This document shows positions 52,595 to 64,000 of a stretch of DNA of 64,000 nt, piece by piece. The DNA is from Strigamia acuminata (lineage: Eukaryota; Arthropoda; Chilopoda; Geophilomorpha; Linotaeniidae): contig OX442314.1 in assembly GCA_949358305.1 (NCBI GenBank), forward strand, positions 51,406,581 through 51,470,580, read 5' to 3'. Each line of letters starts with the position of its first letter. The first letter of the stretch is position 1. Under the pieces are notes generated by a model that saw only the letters and a program-made list of their open reading frames with translations, was not told the DNA's origin and searched no databases. Made by a program: the position numbers and the translations under genes.

Positions 52595-53614
52595 TGTCGC
52601 GCTCAACTCTAACCGTCGCTAACTCGTGGGTTGATTACTTAATTCGACTAACTCACTACCGCTTTGCTCAAGCGGTTTACCCAAAGAAATGATTACACAG
52701 ATATAAAAGGTAAAATATAATATAGATTTATTCTGTGGGACAATGTACAGATATATCTTATATATATATATATATAAAAGGTAGGTAAAAGGTAAATCGG
52801 AATGGGTGAAGGGAAATGGAAAGGTAAAGGTATGATGAAAGCTGGCTGGAATCGGCGAGGTCGTCTGTTGTCTCGGTCGTGTCCAAGATGGCGTCCTCGT
52901 TGTGGCAACGTGGTGTCGTCTTGGGCCGGCGTGGCAATATGGCGTCCTCGGCTCGTCTCTGGCTGGTCCTTCGGGCTCACGCTGGTCGGGCGCGAGTGAA
53001 TGCTTAGTTAAAAGGCTTACTTCGGGCTGTTGTCTAGGTTTTTGTGTGGTGTCCGGCGATCACACAGCGGCGGACTCTTCTGGCTCCCGGCGGTCACACA
53101 GCGGCGGGAACGCTCGTCGTGGTTTTACTGCAGTTTAGGCTTGTGCGACCGTTTGTCTGCACAACTCGCTAAACTGGAGTGGTTTTTACTATTTCTAGCT
53201 GGTGTGCTAAAATAGTGTGGTAATCTTATCTCGCAGGTTACTCTGCGGAGTTTGACACTGACCAAACGTACTCACGGTAAATTGTCCTTTGTCCTTGGTC
53301 AATCCCAGTATATTTTACTTGGGCCTGATCTTGTAGGACGACGGGTTTACGTGTGTTTCTCGTTTGATGGTTGTGTTGGTTCTGCCCGCTCAGTGCAAGG
53401 CACATTCCTTTGCACAAAGCGGGGTTGACAGGTGACCGGAATCACCCAATGGTGGGGTGGACGAGCCATCCCCACTCCCTCAGGGCAGACGCCTGTCCAT
53501 TGACTAGATGTCAATGCACTGAGGGAAGGGAGACGCGCTTGCGGCTCCCCTTACACCCGAAACGAGGTCACGAGAGAAACTCTTCGTTGACCCCGGTCCA
53601 GTCGGGTCACAACA
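52595..53614 (-). repeat. 5' LTR of element 2
   Basis: 1,020 bp, apparently identical to 40109-41128. Confidence 0.93.
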
Positions 53615-53736
53615 ACCTGATCCCCAGTCCAATTTTACTAGCCAAATTCTTTACACGCGTTTTTTCGCGTCCAAGAATTTTTAGCTATTTTGAATAGTTT
53701 TTGTTTTTTTCCTCAACTTTTACGATGAATCTTAAC

Positions 53737-54379
53737 ATTTTAAATCTCTGTGCACAATCCCCTTATTATGACAATACTCGACCCCATCTATGAGCTGATG
53801 GAACCATCGTCCGGCCAACGGTTCGCTGACAAACTTTTCTTTTCTAATTAATTCTAGTAGATCTCCATTTTCTGCATATTCCATCACAATGTACACACGA
53901 TTCGTCGTCTCGATGCACTGGTAGAAGCATATCAGATTCGGATGCTTGAGAATTTTGATGACGCTGATTTCCCGAGGTAAAAATTTGTGAAGATAATCAG
54001 GCGGCGCCTTGGTCTTTGATATCACTTTAATCGCGACATTGTGTTTGTGCTGTGTAGAGAAAGCTAACTGCAATACAGTTTTTGTATTATTGTTGTTGTT
54101 ATATTATACGGTACATTTTTTTTTTAAAAATGTTAATGTTTATTTTGATACCGATATTTTATTTACTTTGACTATGCCATATGCTCGTTGTCCTATTGTG
54201 GTATTAATTTCATAACCGTGCGCTTGGAGAAGTGGCTTGTTGTGAGATTGTTCGGAGGAATGCGATAATTTAGAAGGCTTTGAGAAGGAATAATCCACAG
54301 GAGTACAGAGTTCACTTCCAACTAAAAGAACATACTTTGGAAACACACACTCAAGGAAAAGGCCACATTGTTTATCCAT
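53737..54379 (-). CDS. TSSK-like serine/threonine kinase, 5' exons
   Basis: Exon 54379-54167 ends in the glycine-rich loop region (GYEINTTIGQRAYGIVK). Exon 54067-53737 continues LAFSTQHKHNVAIKVISK (catalytic Lys), APPDYLHKFLPREI, VMEYAENGDLLELI, YCHNKGIVHRDLKC (catalytic Asp). This phrasing (KAPPD.L.KFLPRE, AENGDLLE) is typical of testis-specific TSSK kinases. The exon ends AAAT|GTTAAG. The next recognisable exon is at about 39.98 kb because retrotransposon element 2 fills the intron. The Gly loop is atypical (GQRAYG instead of GEG.Y), so ATP binding may be weakened. The start ATG is provisional. It lies 113 bp downstream of the end of GGT copy A on the same strand. Confidence 0.82.
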
Positions 54380-54492
54380 GACAAAACAATTTAAGTGTTT
54401 ACAAAAGTAATCACAATATAAAAAAAATAATTTTTCTTTCGTTTTCTTTTTTTCTTGTTTTTTTATTTACAAAAATTTATATTTTCCTCTTT

Positions 54493-55825
54493 TTAAAAGC
54501 CTGCCGTTGAGCCGTCTTTTCGAAAGTCAGCACAAGCATGAATTAATCGATCCGAGTGTCTGTGTATGGCAACGACGCTCGACCCTCTTGCAGCATGAAC
54601 CACTGCCCTATGTCCCATCTTTCTCAGCTTTCGACTAATTGCCTAGAAATAAAAATTAAATAATCTGAAAAGAGTAAAAGTCTAAAAAAAAACTCTGATG
54701 TACTTCGGGAAAGCCTTCTTCCAGTTGAATCTCGTTGGGCAATAATTGGTGGTGAAGTCTACGCGCATCAATCGCTTCTTTGATTGTGTCACCCATCCAA
54801 AGAGTTCTTATTACAGCCTAAAAAAATAATGATTGCTTACAGGATGAAATATACTCAATTTATTCCAACTACTTGACTTATGGATGAGAGTATTTTTGTT
54901 CCTCCAGCAGCGCCGATCACAAGAACAACGTCTCCTTTAGCGTTTGTAAATATGGATGGACACATGGACGACTGAGGGCGTTTTCCGGCTCGCATAAAAT
55001 TCGTTGGAGATGGCGGAACGCCGAAATGGTTGGTTATAGATGGGAAGGAGAAATCATCCATCTCATTATTCAAGATGATGCCTGTACTTCGGGACCGAAT
55101 TCCAGCTCCTAGCCTAAAATGTAAACAATTACTCCGTATAAAAGATCGGTGATGTTTTCGAGCGAGTTTTCGTTTACCACGTGTTAACTGAACTGGTTAC
55201 TGCCACAGCGTCGCCGTTTGGAGCCAAAATAGACAAATGTGCAGTTCCACTGTCGTCGGGATTGGATAAGACTAGGCCGTACGAAGAAAAACTCTGAACA
55301 TTGTCCGGACGAATTTTTTCTCTGATTGATCGAGCGTAAACTTTGGACATTAATTTAGTAACCACCTAATTTCAACAAACATAACTTATGGTAAAAATTA
55401 AAAAAAAGAAAATTTATAGTTTTCTACTTCATCAACTTCAACAAAAGCAGGGTCGCCCAGCTGAGAGCGTTGTGCAAAAGCAAACTTCAAAGTTTCTGCA
55501 AATCTGTGTGCAAATACCGCTGCATCTTTGGTAGAAGCCAAAGTGTCGTGACTCATTTTGAAGCCGTCCATCACTTGCAAGATGTGAGCCAGTATAGCAC
55601 CACTTCCGGGTGGAGGCGGCGAGTGCATGATGATACCGTCTTGGAATTCGCATTGAACAGTGTCGCGAACCACAGCGTGGTAATTTTTCAAGTCATCTAA
55701 AGTCATGTTTCCTCCAAAATGACGAATGTCCTCGACCAAGTGCTGGGCAAGGTTTCCCGTGTAGAGTGCGTCGGCACCGCCACTTGCAATCGCTTGCAGA
55801 GTTTTCCCCAAGTCGTTTTGAACAA
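54493..55825 (-). pseudogene. Gamma-glutamyltransferase, copy A, 5'-truncated
   Basis: GGT cleaves gamma-glutamyl bonds of glutathione at the cell surface. Five minus-strand exons (55825-55428, 55365-55178, 55113-54873, 54817-54704, 54642-54493) splice in frame with 55-64 bp introns and encode about 360 residues. They include LGKTLQAIASGGADALYTG, PPPPGSGAILAHILQVMDG, DDSGTAHLS (the Thr is the autoprocessing nucleophile), NNEMDDFS, FGVPPSP.NF..AGKRPQSSMCP, VIGAAGGTKI and QLLPNEIQLEEGFP, ending DFRKDGSTAGF. The N-terminal membrane anchor and roughly the first 200 residues are absent: exon 1 runs directly into a minisatellite with no splice acceptor. It is probably non-functional. Confidence 0.85.
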
Positions 55826-55828
55826 TTG

Positions 55829-56556
55829 TGTTTTTTCGTGAAAAAATGAATTTTCACGAGAAAAAAAGAAAAAAAATGCATTTTCAACTGACAAAAATGT
55901 GTTTTTTCGTGAAAAAATGAATTTTCACGAGAAAAAAAAGAAAAAAAAATGCATTTTCAACTGACAAAAATGTGTTTTTCCGTGAAAAAATGAATTTTCA
56001 CGAGAAAAAAAAGAAAAAAAAATGCATTTTCAACTGACAAAAATGTGTTTTTAAGTGAAAAAATGAATTTTTACGAGAAAAAAGCGTTTTCATGTGAAAT
56101 CCAAGTGAAAAAATAAATTTTCAAATGAAAAAATGAATTTTTACGAGAAAAAAGCGTTTTCATGTGAAATCCAAGTGAAAAAATGAATTTTCAAATGAAA
56201 AAATGAATTTTTACGAGAAAAAAAGAATTTTCACGAGAAAAATTTTTTAAAAAAATGCATTTTCAACTGAGAAAATGTGTTTTTTCGTGAAAAAATGAAA
56301 AAAAAGTGCATTTTCAACTGAGAAAATGTGTTTTTTCGTGAAAAAATGAAAAAAAAGTGCATTTTCAACTGAGAAAATGTGTTTTTTCGTGAAAAAATGA
56401 AAAAAAAAGCATTTTCAAGTGAAAAAATGTGTTTTTAAGTGAAAAAATGAAAAAAAATGAATTTTCACGAGAGAGAAAAAACGAGTTTTCTTTCAAGTGG
56501 GAAATGCAAGTGGAATTAAAATTGCATTTCTTTCCGGGAGAGAGAAAATTGCCCTT
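55829..56556. repeat. AT-rich minisatellite A
   Basis: Tandem, variable units of roughly 60-72 bp built from TGTGTTTTTTCGTGAAAAAA, TGAATTTTCACGAG, poly-A with G and TGCATTTTCAACTGA. Many segments are self-complementary (TTTTTCGTGAAAAA; GAAAAATTTTC types), giving long potential hairpins. ORFs on both strands are artefacts of repetition. Confidence 0.9.
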
Positions 56557-56889
56557 TTGTTGAACATTAGGTTTAGAAAATAAGTTAACTTATTTGGTTA
56601 AGGAAAGTAGGTTAGGTTTTTTAAGCTTTTTTAAGGTTTTTTAAGGCTTAAAAAATATGAGATGACGACACACAATCAAGAGTTAGATTAGGCTTAATTT
56701 CGGGACTTAATTTCGCTGGAAGGAATTCAGGTTAGGTGTAAGAAATTTGAATTTTACAATATTTGAACACAACAAACAGTTAGATTTCGTCATGTTGAAT
56801 CACATTTGAATTCGGTCATACAGATTTTATTAATTTCATATAAATTTCATTACAATAATTTTGCCAATACATTTCACGACATTTTAGCC

Positions 56890-56898
56890 ACGAGATAA

Positions 56899-56929
<31 letters not shown>

Positions 56930-56935
56930 ATACTC
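56890..56935. repeat. (AAAT)n microsatellite
   Basis: About ten AAAT/ATAA units. The region 56557-57000 otherwise holds AT-rich DNA without genes. Confidence 0.9.
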
Positions 56936-57014
56936 CGAAACGAGTAAATATAAAAAAGCAAGTTTTTGAAAAAGGCTTCTATTTATATTGGTGTTTCAAA
57001 TTGCCGCCAGAGTG

Positions 57015-57255
57015 CGCTACTACCGCAGATTGTTTCGTGATTGCCGTGATCGTGCCAAAAAACCTTGAACAAAGTACTTTTTCTAGACAATATTAAAAAA
57101 GAAAATATATGGGCGGATAGGAATTTTCATTTTAACCAGATTTAGCCTGGTTTCAGAATTTTTAAATCGTTTTTTGGTATCGAAAACATCAAAATGATCC
57201 GTATCGGGCCAACATTTTGGCATCCATTAAAGGACATGGGTTCCGCCAGGTGGCG
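57015..57255. repeat. Duplicated spacer segment, copy 1
   Basis: Matches 60036-60270 with small indels, including the phrases CGTGATCGTGCCAAAAAACC and CATTAAAGGACATGGGTTCC. It marks the boundary of the tandem duplication. Confidence 0.8.
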
Positions 57256-57259
57256 CTGC

Positions 57260-57950
57260 GGTTCATAAATAAAAAATTTCAAACATTTTCTTTCCTTACT
57301 AAGGAATTGGTTGGATCGAAACATCTTTTATTGCATGGCTTCATACCTATTGTTGCATCTGAGTTGAATAATAACCGATCGATAATAACCGATCGATAAT
57401 AACTGATCTGATTTTTTGATTTTTTTTTTTTTTTTTTTTTAGATTGCACTAATTGTAAATAATCAAAAAAGTAACGAATAAATAACAAGAATAATTATTA
57501 ATTCTCTTCACAAAATACCGGAATAAAACACACAGATTTGATAAATACGAAATTATCGGCCGAACGAACATCCCCGGCTGCGCCTTTATGTGGCAGCCGG
57601 CAACGAACGTTCAAACCAACCAAACGGAAATTTCCAAAGCAGTTTTGATGCATCCAAAATGAAAGAGCAGGTTTTAATTAGTAGAAACGAATGTTTAATA
57701 AAATTCCAAATGATTTGAAAAGTACCAAACAAAAGGTTAGAAGACGGAACCGTAAGTTTACGGGAAACTGAAAAGTGACGTCACTAGCATCGCAAATGTA
57801 TGCTAGGTAACAAAATTTGCACCAAAACTGTTCGGAATCAACACAAACTCTCAAATAACATGTGAAAATGAAGGAATGAAGGAATGAAGGAATGAAGGAA
57901 TTGGATCGAAACATCTTTTATTCCAATATAAATTTAATTTTTTTTTAAAT

Positions 57951-57975
<25 letters not shown>
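57260..57975. other. Spacer with homopolymer and simple repeats
   Basis: Contains ACCGATCGATAAT repeats (57377-57400), T-runs (57419-57440; 57950-57979) and (GAATGAAG)n at 57866-57900. The phrase TTGGATCGAAACATCTTTTATT occurs twice (about 57310 and 57901) and again near 60396. No gene. Confidence 0.7.
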
Positions 57976-57983
<8 letters not shown>

Positions 57984-58730
57984 TCTCCAAAAACATAGGC
58001 TTAAAAAAACGAATTGTGACGTCACTAACTCTGCTCTTTATTACTGGCAGATCAACAAATTTGACGAATTTGACAAAACTCGAAAGGAATTAGGATGGAA
58101 TTAGGAAAAGGTGAAAAGGTGATTGTTGAGTTAAAAATGGGCTTCTTGCATCGTAATCTTACGGTATGTGTATACGCAGTGACTAGGACGCAATCTCTTC
58201 GAGACAAATATATTTTATTTGAATTTGCTTTGTGCTATTTTAATGTAATTTGATTGCATTTCAACTGATTCGTCTTATTTTCCCTCCCGTGTAATCGTAA
58301 TTCGTCACCTGAGATGTGATGACATTTCATAGATATTAATTGTATCTGATAACGGATCCCAAGATTTAAGAGAAAAATTAGCACAAAAAATAATAAGAAA
58401 TGATTGATTCTACTGTGTTTTCTACATAAAATTCATTTCCTGTATAAAATTAGTAGTGTTTATAACACTATTTTCTTTTTTTTAAATATCACTTTTTCGG
58501 CATTTTGTTTCTCATTCATTTACGAAAACTCACTTTACTGGTCTTCCTACATCTTCACTTGAAAGAAGTGCACCATAACCTTTGTACTGTTAAGAACATA
58601 CTTTGGAAACACACACTCAACGACAAAACAATTTAAGTGTTCACAAAAGTAATCACAATATAAAAAAAAGTAATTTTTCTTTCCTTTTCTTTTTTTTTTA
58701 TTTACAAAAATTTATATTTTCCTCCTCTTT

Positions 58731-59507
58731 TTAAAAGCCTGCCGTTGAGCCGTCTTTTCGAAAGTCAGCACAAGCATGAATTAATCGATCCGAGTGTCTG
58801 TGTATGGCAACGACGCTCGACCCTCTTGCAGCATGAACTACTGCCCTGTGTCCCATCTTTCTCAGCTTTCGACTAATTGCCTAGAAATAAAAATTAAATA
58901 ATCTGAAAAGAGTAAAAGTGTAAAAATAAGTCTGATGTACTTCGGGAAAGCCTTCTTCCAGTTGAATCTCGTTGGGCAATAATTGGTGGTGAAGTCTACG
59001 CGCATCAATCGCTTCTTTTATTGTGTCACCCATCCAAAGAGTTCTTATTACAGCCTAAAAAAATAATGATTGCTTACAGGATGAAATATACTCAATTTAT
59101 TCCAACTACTTGACTTATGGATGAGAGTATTTTTGTTCCTCCAGCAGCGCCGATCACAAGAACAACATCTCCTTTAGCGTTTGTAAATATGGATGGACAC
59201 ATGGACGACTGAGGGCGTTTTCCGGCTCGCATAAAATTCGTTGGAGATGGCGGAACGCCGAAATGGTTGGTTATAGATGGGAAGGAGAAATCGTCCATCT
59301 CATTATTCAAGATGATGCCTGTACTTCGGGACCGAATTCCAGCTCCTAGCCTAAAATGTAAACAATTACTCCGTATAAAAGATCGGTGATGTTTTCGAGC
59401 GAGTTTTCGTTTACCACGTGTTAACTGAACTGGTTACTGCCACAGCGTCGCCGTTCGAAGCCAAAATCGATAAATGTGCAGTTCCACTGTCGTCGGGATT
59501 GGATAAG
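58731..59507 (-). pseudogene. Gamma-glutamyltransferase, copy B, severely truncated
   Basis: Retains the last four GGT exons (59507-59415 partial, 59350-59110, 59054-58941, 58880-58731) nearly identical to copies A and C, including the nucleophile Thr segment. The Thr-bearing exon is cut at 59507, within the LSNPDDSG region, and passes straight into minisatellite sequence. It lacks everything upstream and cannot make an enzyme. Confidence 0.85.
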
Positions 59508-60034
59508 AAAAAAAAATGCATTTTCAACTGAAAAAATGTGTTTTTAAGTGGAAAAATAAATTTTCACGAGAAAAAAAAGAAAAAAAAATGCATTTTCAAG
59601 TGAAAAAATGTGTTTTTAAGTGAAAAAATGAAAAAAAAGTGCATTTTCAACTGAGAAAATGTGTTTTTCCGTGAAAAAAAAGAAAAAAAAATGCATTTTC
59701 AAGTGAAAAAATGTGTTTTTAAGTGAAAAAATGAATTTTTACGAGAAAAAAGCGTTTTCATGTGAAATCCAAGTGAAAAAATGAATTTTCACGACAAAAA
59801 AACCGTTTTCAAGTAAAATCCGAGTGAAAAAATGCATTTTCAAGCGAAAAAATGAATTTTTACAAGAAAAAAAGCGTTTTTATGTGAAATCCAAGTGAAA
59901 AAATGAATTTTCAAATGAAAAAATGAATTTTTACGAGAAAAAAAGAATTTTCACGAGAAAAAATTTAAAAAAAAATGTGTTTTTTCGTGAAAAAATGAAA
60001 AAAAAGTGCATTTTCAACTGAGAAAATGTGTTTT
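59508..60034. repeat. AT-rich minisatellite B
   Basis: Same unit types as minisatellites A and C, with a different arrangement and about 530 bp long. Confidence 0.9.
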
Positions 60035-60035
60035 G

Positions 60036-60270
60036 TTTCGTGATTGCCGTGATGCCGTGATCGTGCCAAAAAACCTTGAACAAAGTACTTTTTTAGCTAG
60101 ACAATATTAAAAAACAAAATATATTTTGACCATTTTAACCAGATTTAGCCTGGTTTGTTTCAGAATTTTTAAATCATTTTTTGGTATCTATCGAAAACAT
60201 CAAAATCCGTCTCGATCGGGCCAACATTTTGGCATCCATTAAAGGACATGGGTTCCGCCAGGTGGCGCTG
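60036..60270. repeat. Duplicated spacer segment, copy 2
   Basis: Counterpart of 57015-57255. The following 60472-61240 duplicates 57976-58735. No gene is supported between 60035 and 61236. Confidence 0.8.
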
Positions 60271-61236
60271 ATGACACACAAATTTGAAAATTATTGAGTT
60301 CGTTTAGACGCCATTTCGCCATTTCGCCATTTCGCGATTGCTGTTTCCCCTTCGTTTTTCGTTATTTTATTTTCAAACACTTTCCTTACTAGGGAATTGG
60401 ATCGAAACATCTTTTATTGCATGGCTTCATACCTATTGTTGAATAATAACCAAATTAATTTTTTTTTTTTTTTTATATCTCCAAAAACATAGGCTTAAAA
60501 AAACGAATTGTGACGTCACTAACTCTGCTCTTTATTACTGGCAGATCAACAAATTTGACGAATTTGACAAAACTCGAAAGGAAGGATGGAATTAGGAAAA
60601 GGTGAAAAGGTGAAAAGGTGATTGTTGAGTTAAAAATGGGCTTCTTGCATCGTAATCTTACGGTATGTGTATACGCAGTGACTAGGACGCAATCTCTCTC
60701 TTCGAGACAAATATATTTTATTTGAATTTGCTTTGTGCTATTTTAATGTAATTTGATTGCATTTCAACTGATTCGTCTTATTTTCCCTCCCGTGTAATCG
60801 TAATTCGTCACCTGAGATGTGATGACATTTCATAGATATTAATTGTATCTGATAACGGATCCCAAGATTTAAGAGAAAAATTAGCACAAAAAATAATAAG
60901 AAATGATTGATTCTACTGTGTTTTCTACATAAAATTCATTTCCTGTATAAAATTAGTAGTGTTTATAACACTATTTTCTTTTTTTTAAATATCACTTTTT
61001 CGGCATTTTGTTTCTCTCTCATTCATTTACGAAAACTCACTTTACTGGTCTTCCTACATCTTCACTTGAAAGAAGTGCACCATAACCTTTGTACTGTTAA
61101 GAACATACTTTGGAAACACACACTCAACGACAAAACAATTTAAGTGTTCACAAAAGTAATCACAATATAAAAAAAAGTAATTTTTCTTTCCTTTTCTTTT
61201 TTTTTATTTACAAAAATTTATATTTTCCTCCTCTTT

Positions 61237-62568
61237 TTAAAAGCCTGCCGTTGAGCCGTCTTTTCGAAAGTCAGCACAAGCATGAATTAATCGATCCGAG
61301 TGTCTGTGTATGGCAACGACGCTCGACCCTCTTGCAGCATGAACCACTGCCCTATGTCCCATCTTTCTCAGCTTTCGACTAATTGCCTAGAAATAAAAAT
61401 TAAATAATCTGAAAAGAGTAAAAGTGTAAAAATAAGTCTGATGTACTTCGGGAAAGCCTTCTTCCAGTTGAATCTCGTTGGGCAATAATTGGTGGTGAAG
61501 TCTACGCGCATCAATCGCTTCTTTTATTGTGTCACCCATCCAAAGAGTTCTTATTACAGCCTAAAAAAATAATGATTGCTTACAGGATGAAATATACTCA
61601 ATTTATTCCAACTACTTGACTTATGGATGAGAGTATTTTTGTTCCTCCAGCAGCGCCGATCACAAGAACAACATCTCCTTTAGCGTTTGTAAATATGGAT
61701 GGACACATGGACGACTGAGGGCGTTTTCCGGCTCGCATAAAATTCGTTGGAGATGGCGGAACGCCGAAATGGTTGGTTATAGATGGGAAGGAGAAATCGT
61801 CCATCTCATTATTCAAGATGATGCCTGTACTTCGGGACCGAATTCCAGCTCCTAGCCTAAAATGTAAACAATTACTCCGTATAAAAGATCGGTGATGTTT
61901 TCGAGCGAGTTTTCGTTTACCACGTGTTAACTGAACTGGTTACTGCCACAGCGTCGCCGTTCGGAGCCAAAATCGATAAATGTGCAGTTCCACTGTCGTC
62001 GGGATTGGATAAGACTAGGCCGTACGAAGAAAAACTCTGAACATTGTCCGGACGAATTTTTTCTCTGATTGATCGAGCGTAAACTTTGGACATTAATTTA
62101 GTAACCACCTAATTTCAACAAACATAACTTATGGTAAAAATTAAAAAAAAGAAAATTCATAGTTTTCTACTTCATCAACTTCAACAAAAGCAGGGTCGCC
62201 CAGCTGAGAGCGTTGTGCAAAAGCAAACTTCAAAGTTTCTGCAAATCTGTGTGCAAATACCGCTGCATCTTTGGTAGAAGCCAAAGTGTCGTGACTCATT
62301 TTGAAGCCGTCCATCACTTGCAAGATGTGAGCCAGTATAGCACCACTTCCGGGTGGAGGCGGCGAGTGCATGATGATACCGTCTTGGAATTCGCATTGAA
62401 CAGTGTCGCGAACCACAGCGTGGTAGTTTTTCAAGTCATCTAAAGTCATGTTTCCTCCAAAATGACGAATGTCCTCGACCAAGTGCTGGGCAAGGTTTCC
62501 CGTGTAGAGTGCGTCGGCACCGCCACTTGCAATCGCTTGCAGAGTTTTCCCCAAGTCGTTTTGAACAA
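61237..62568 (-). pseudogene. Gamma-glutamyltransferase, copy C, 5'-truncated
   Basis: Five exons (62568-62171, 62108-61921, 61856-61616, 61560-61447, 61386-61237), co-linear and almost identical to copy A and joined to the minisatellite at the same base. The shared breakpoint shows that truncation preceded duplication. The reading frame is open over about 360 residues, but the N-terminal half is absent. Confidence 0.85.
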
Positions 62569-62570
62569 TT

Positions 62571-63920
62571 GTGTTTTTTCGTGAAAAAATGAATTTTCAC
62601 GAGAAAAAAAGAAAAAAAATGCATTTTCAACTGACAAAAATGTGTTTTTTCGTGAAAAAATAAATTTTCACGAGAAAAAAAAGAAAAAAAAATGCATTTT
62701 CAACTGACAAAAATGTGTTTTTTCGTGAAAAAAAGAATTTTCACGAGAAAAAAAAGAAAAAAAAATGCATTTTCAACTGACAAAAATGTGTTTTTTCGTG
62801 AAAAAATGAATTTTCACGAGAAAAAAAGAAAAAAAATGCATTTTCAACTGACAAAAATGTGTTTTTTCGTGAAAAAATGAATTTTCACGAGAAAAAAAAG
62901 AAAAAAAAATGCATTTTCAACTGACAAAAATGTGTTTTTCCGTGAAAAAATGAATTTTCACGAGAAAAAAAAGAAAAAAAAATGCATTTTCAACTGACAA
63001 AAATGTGTTTTTAAGTGAAAAAATGAATTTTTACGAGAAAAAAGCGTTTTCATGTGAAATCCAAGTGAAAAAATGAATTTTCAAGCGAAAAAATGAATTT
63101 TTACGAAAAAAAAAGCGTTTTCATGTGAAATCCAAGTGAAAAAATAAATTTTCAAATGAAAAAATGAATTTTTACGAGAAAAAAGCGTTTTCATGTGAAA
63201 TCCAAGTGAAAAAATGAATTTTCAAATGAAAAAATGAATTTTTACGAGAAAAAAAGAATTTTCACGAGAAAAAAAAGAAAAAAAAATGCATTTTCAACTG
63301 ACAAAAATGTGTTTTTAAGTGAAAAAATGAATTTTTACGAGAAAAAAGCGTTTTCATGTGAAATCCAAGTGAAAAAATGAATTTTCAAGCGAAAAAATGA
63401 ATTTTTACGAAAAAAAAAAGCGTTTTCATGTGAAATCCAAGTGAAAAAATAAATTTTCAAATGAAAAAATGAATTTTTACGAGAAAAAAGCGTTTTCATG
63501 TGAAATCCAAGTGAAAAAATGAATTTTCAAATGAAAAAATGAATTTTTACGAGAAAAAAAGAATTTTCACGAGAAAAAATTTTTAAAAAAATGCATTTTC
63601 AACTGAGAAAATGTGTTTTTAAGTGAAAAAATGAAAAAAAAAGTGCATTTTCAACTGAAAAAATGTGTTTTTAAGTGAAAAAATGAAAAAAAAAGTGCAT
63701 TTTCAACTGAGAAAATGTGTTTTTTCGTGAAAAAATGAAAAAAAAGTGCCTTTTCAACTGAGAAAATGTGTTTTTTCGTGAAAAAATGAAAAAAAAAGCA
63801 TTTTCAAGTGAAAAAATGTGTTTTTAAGTGAAAAAATGAAAAAAAATAAATTTTCATGAGAGAGAAAAAACGAGTTTTCTTTCAAGTGGGAAATGCAAGT
63901 GGAATTAAAATTGCATTTCT
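62571..63920. repeat. AT-rich minisatellite C
   Basis: About 1.35 kb of the same repeats, longer than A by internal duplication: the block from about 62990 to 63270 recurs as about 63295-63560. The flank up to 64000 matches the right flank of minisatellite A (from 56500). Confidence 0.9.
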
Positions 63921-64000
63921 TTCCGGGAGAGAGAAAATTGCCCTTTTGTTGAACATTAGGTTTAGAAAATAAGTTAACTTATTTGGTTAAGGAAAGTAGG

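Larger units (their letters stand above)
40109..53614 (-). mobile_element. LTR retrotransposon element 2, complete, 13,506 bp
   Basis: Same family, order and orientation as element 1. LTRs of 1,020 bp (40109-41128 and 52595-53614) look identical by eye, implying very recent insertion. Gag and Pol are intact, but ORF3 has a one-base frameshift. The LTR start differs from element 1 (TGTCGCGCTCAACTC versus TGTCGCGCCCCTACT), so the two are distinct lineages, not a direct duplication. It is inserted in an intron of the TSSK-like gene, in the sense orientation, and has a 4-bp TSD. Confidence 0.93.

Noticed and set aside
56575-56650. Arthropod telomeric TTAGG repeats
   Set aside because: Only scattered TTAGG/GGTTAGG words occur, with no tandem array.
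58087-58162. Plus-strand first exon in the GGT duplication spacer (open frame ending at a GTATGT donor)
   Set aside because: The duplicate at 60586 has an 8-bp insertion that breaks the frame, so coding function is unlikely.
62571-63920. CRISPR-like array
   Set aside because: Units are contiguous, variable, self-similar AT-rich repeats without unique spacers, in a eukaryotic genome.

Overview
The window is eukaryotic nuclear DNA, most likely from an arthropod. Host genes have very short introns (about 55-65 bp with GT..AG ends), intergenic DNA is AT-rich, and the recognisable proteins are metazoan: WDR33, THOC5, PLRG1, a testis-specific-type (TSSK) kinase and gamma-glutamyltransferase (GGT). 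No rRNA, tRNA or CRISPR array was found. Transposable elements dominate and many can be delimited exactly by target-site duplications (TSDs).

1-24.8 kb: three intronless plus-strand copies of mRNA-processing genes (a 5'-incomplete WDR33-like ORF, a short THOC5-like gene with its own TATA box, and a nearly full-length PLRG1). Between them lie decayed PIF/Harbinger and Copia remnants, Ulp1-like protease fragments, two copies of a 759-bp MITE (one inserted just upstream of PLRG1) and a recurrent noncoding unit (four copies of its 5' block). A 663-bp hAT remnant with 8-bp TSD is itself split by a 5.45-kb Ty3/Gypsy-type element with 216-bp LTRs and 5-bp TSD.

24.85-38.35 kb and 40.11-53.61 kb: two complete, very young, minus-strand LTR retrotransposons of one family (13,501 and 13,506 bp). 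Each has LTRs of 1,014 or 1,020 bp, a 4-bp TSD, a tRNA-Pro-like primer site, a purine tract, Gag (1,027 aa) and Pol (1,356 aa). A tandem A AAA AAC slippery site joins Gag to Pol in the -1 frame. Downstream of pol lies a large third gene (ORF3). I infer it is read from a spliced mRNA: a 29/30-codon acidic exon, an intron of about 850 bp, then a 921-codon exon without membrane segments. Three bulged hairpins lie between pol and the ORF3 mini-exon in both copies. This layout (frameshifted gag-pol, spliced accessory gene, repeated RNA hairpins) is the most novel system here.

The second retrotransposon sits inside an intron of the TSSK-like kinase gene, whose 5' exons lie at 53.7-54.4 kb and 3' exons at 39.07-40.0 kb. 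At 54.4-64 kb a 5'-truncated GGT gene is present three times in tandem. Each copy abuts an AT-rich minisatellite, and one copy is further truncated.

All calls are from reading the sequence by eye. Splice junctions, family names and homologies should be treated as predictions.
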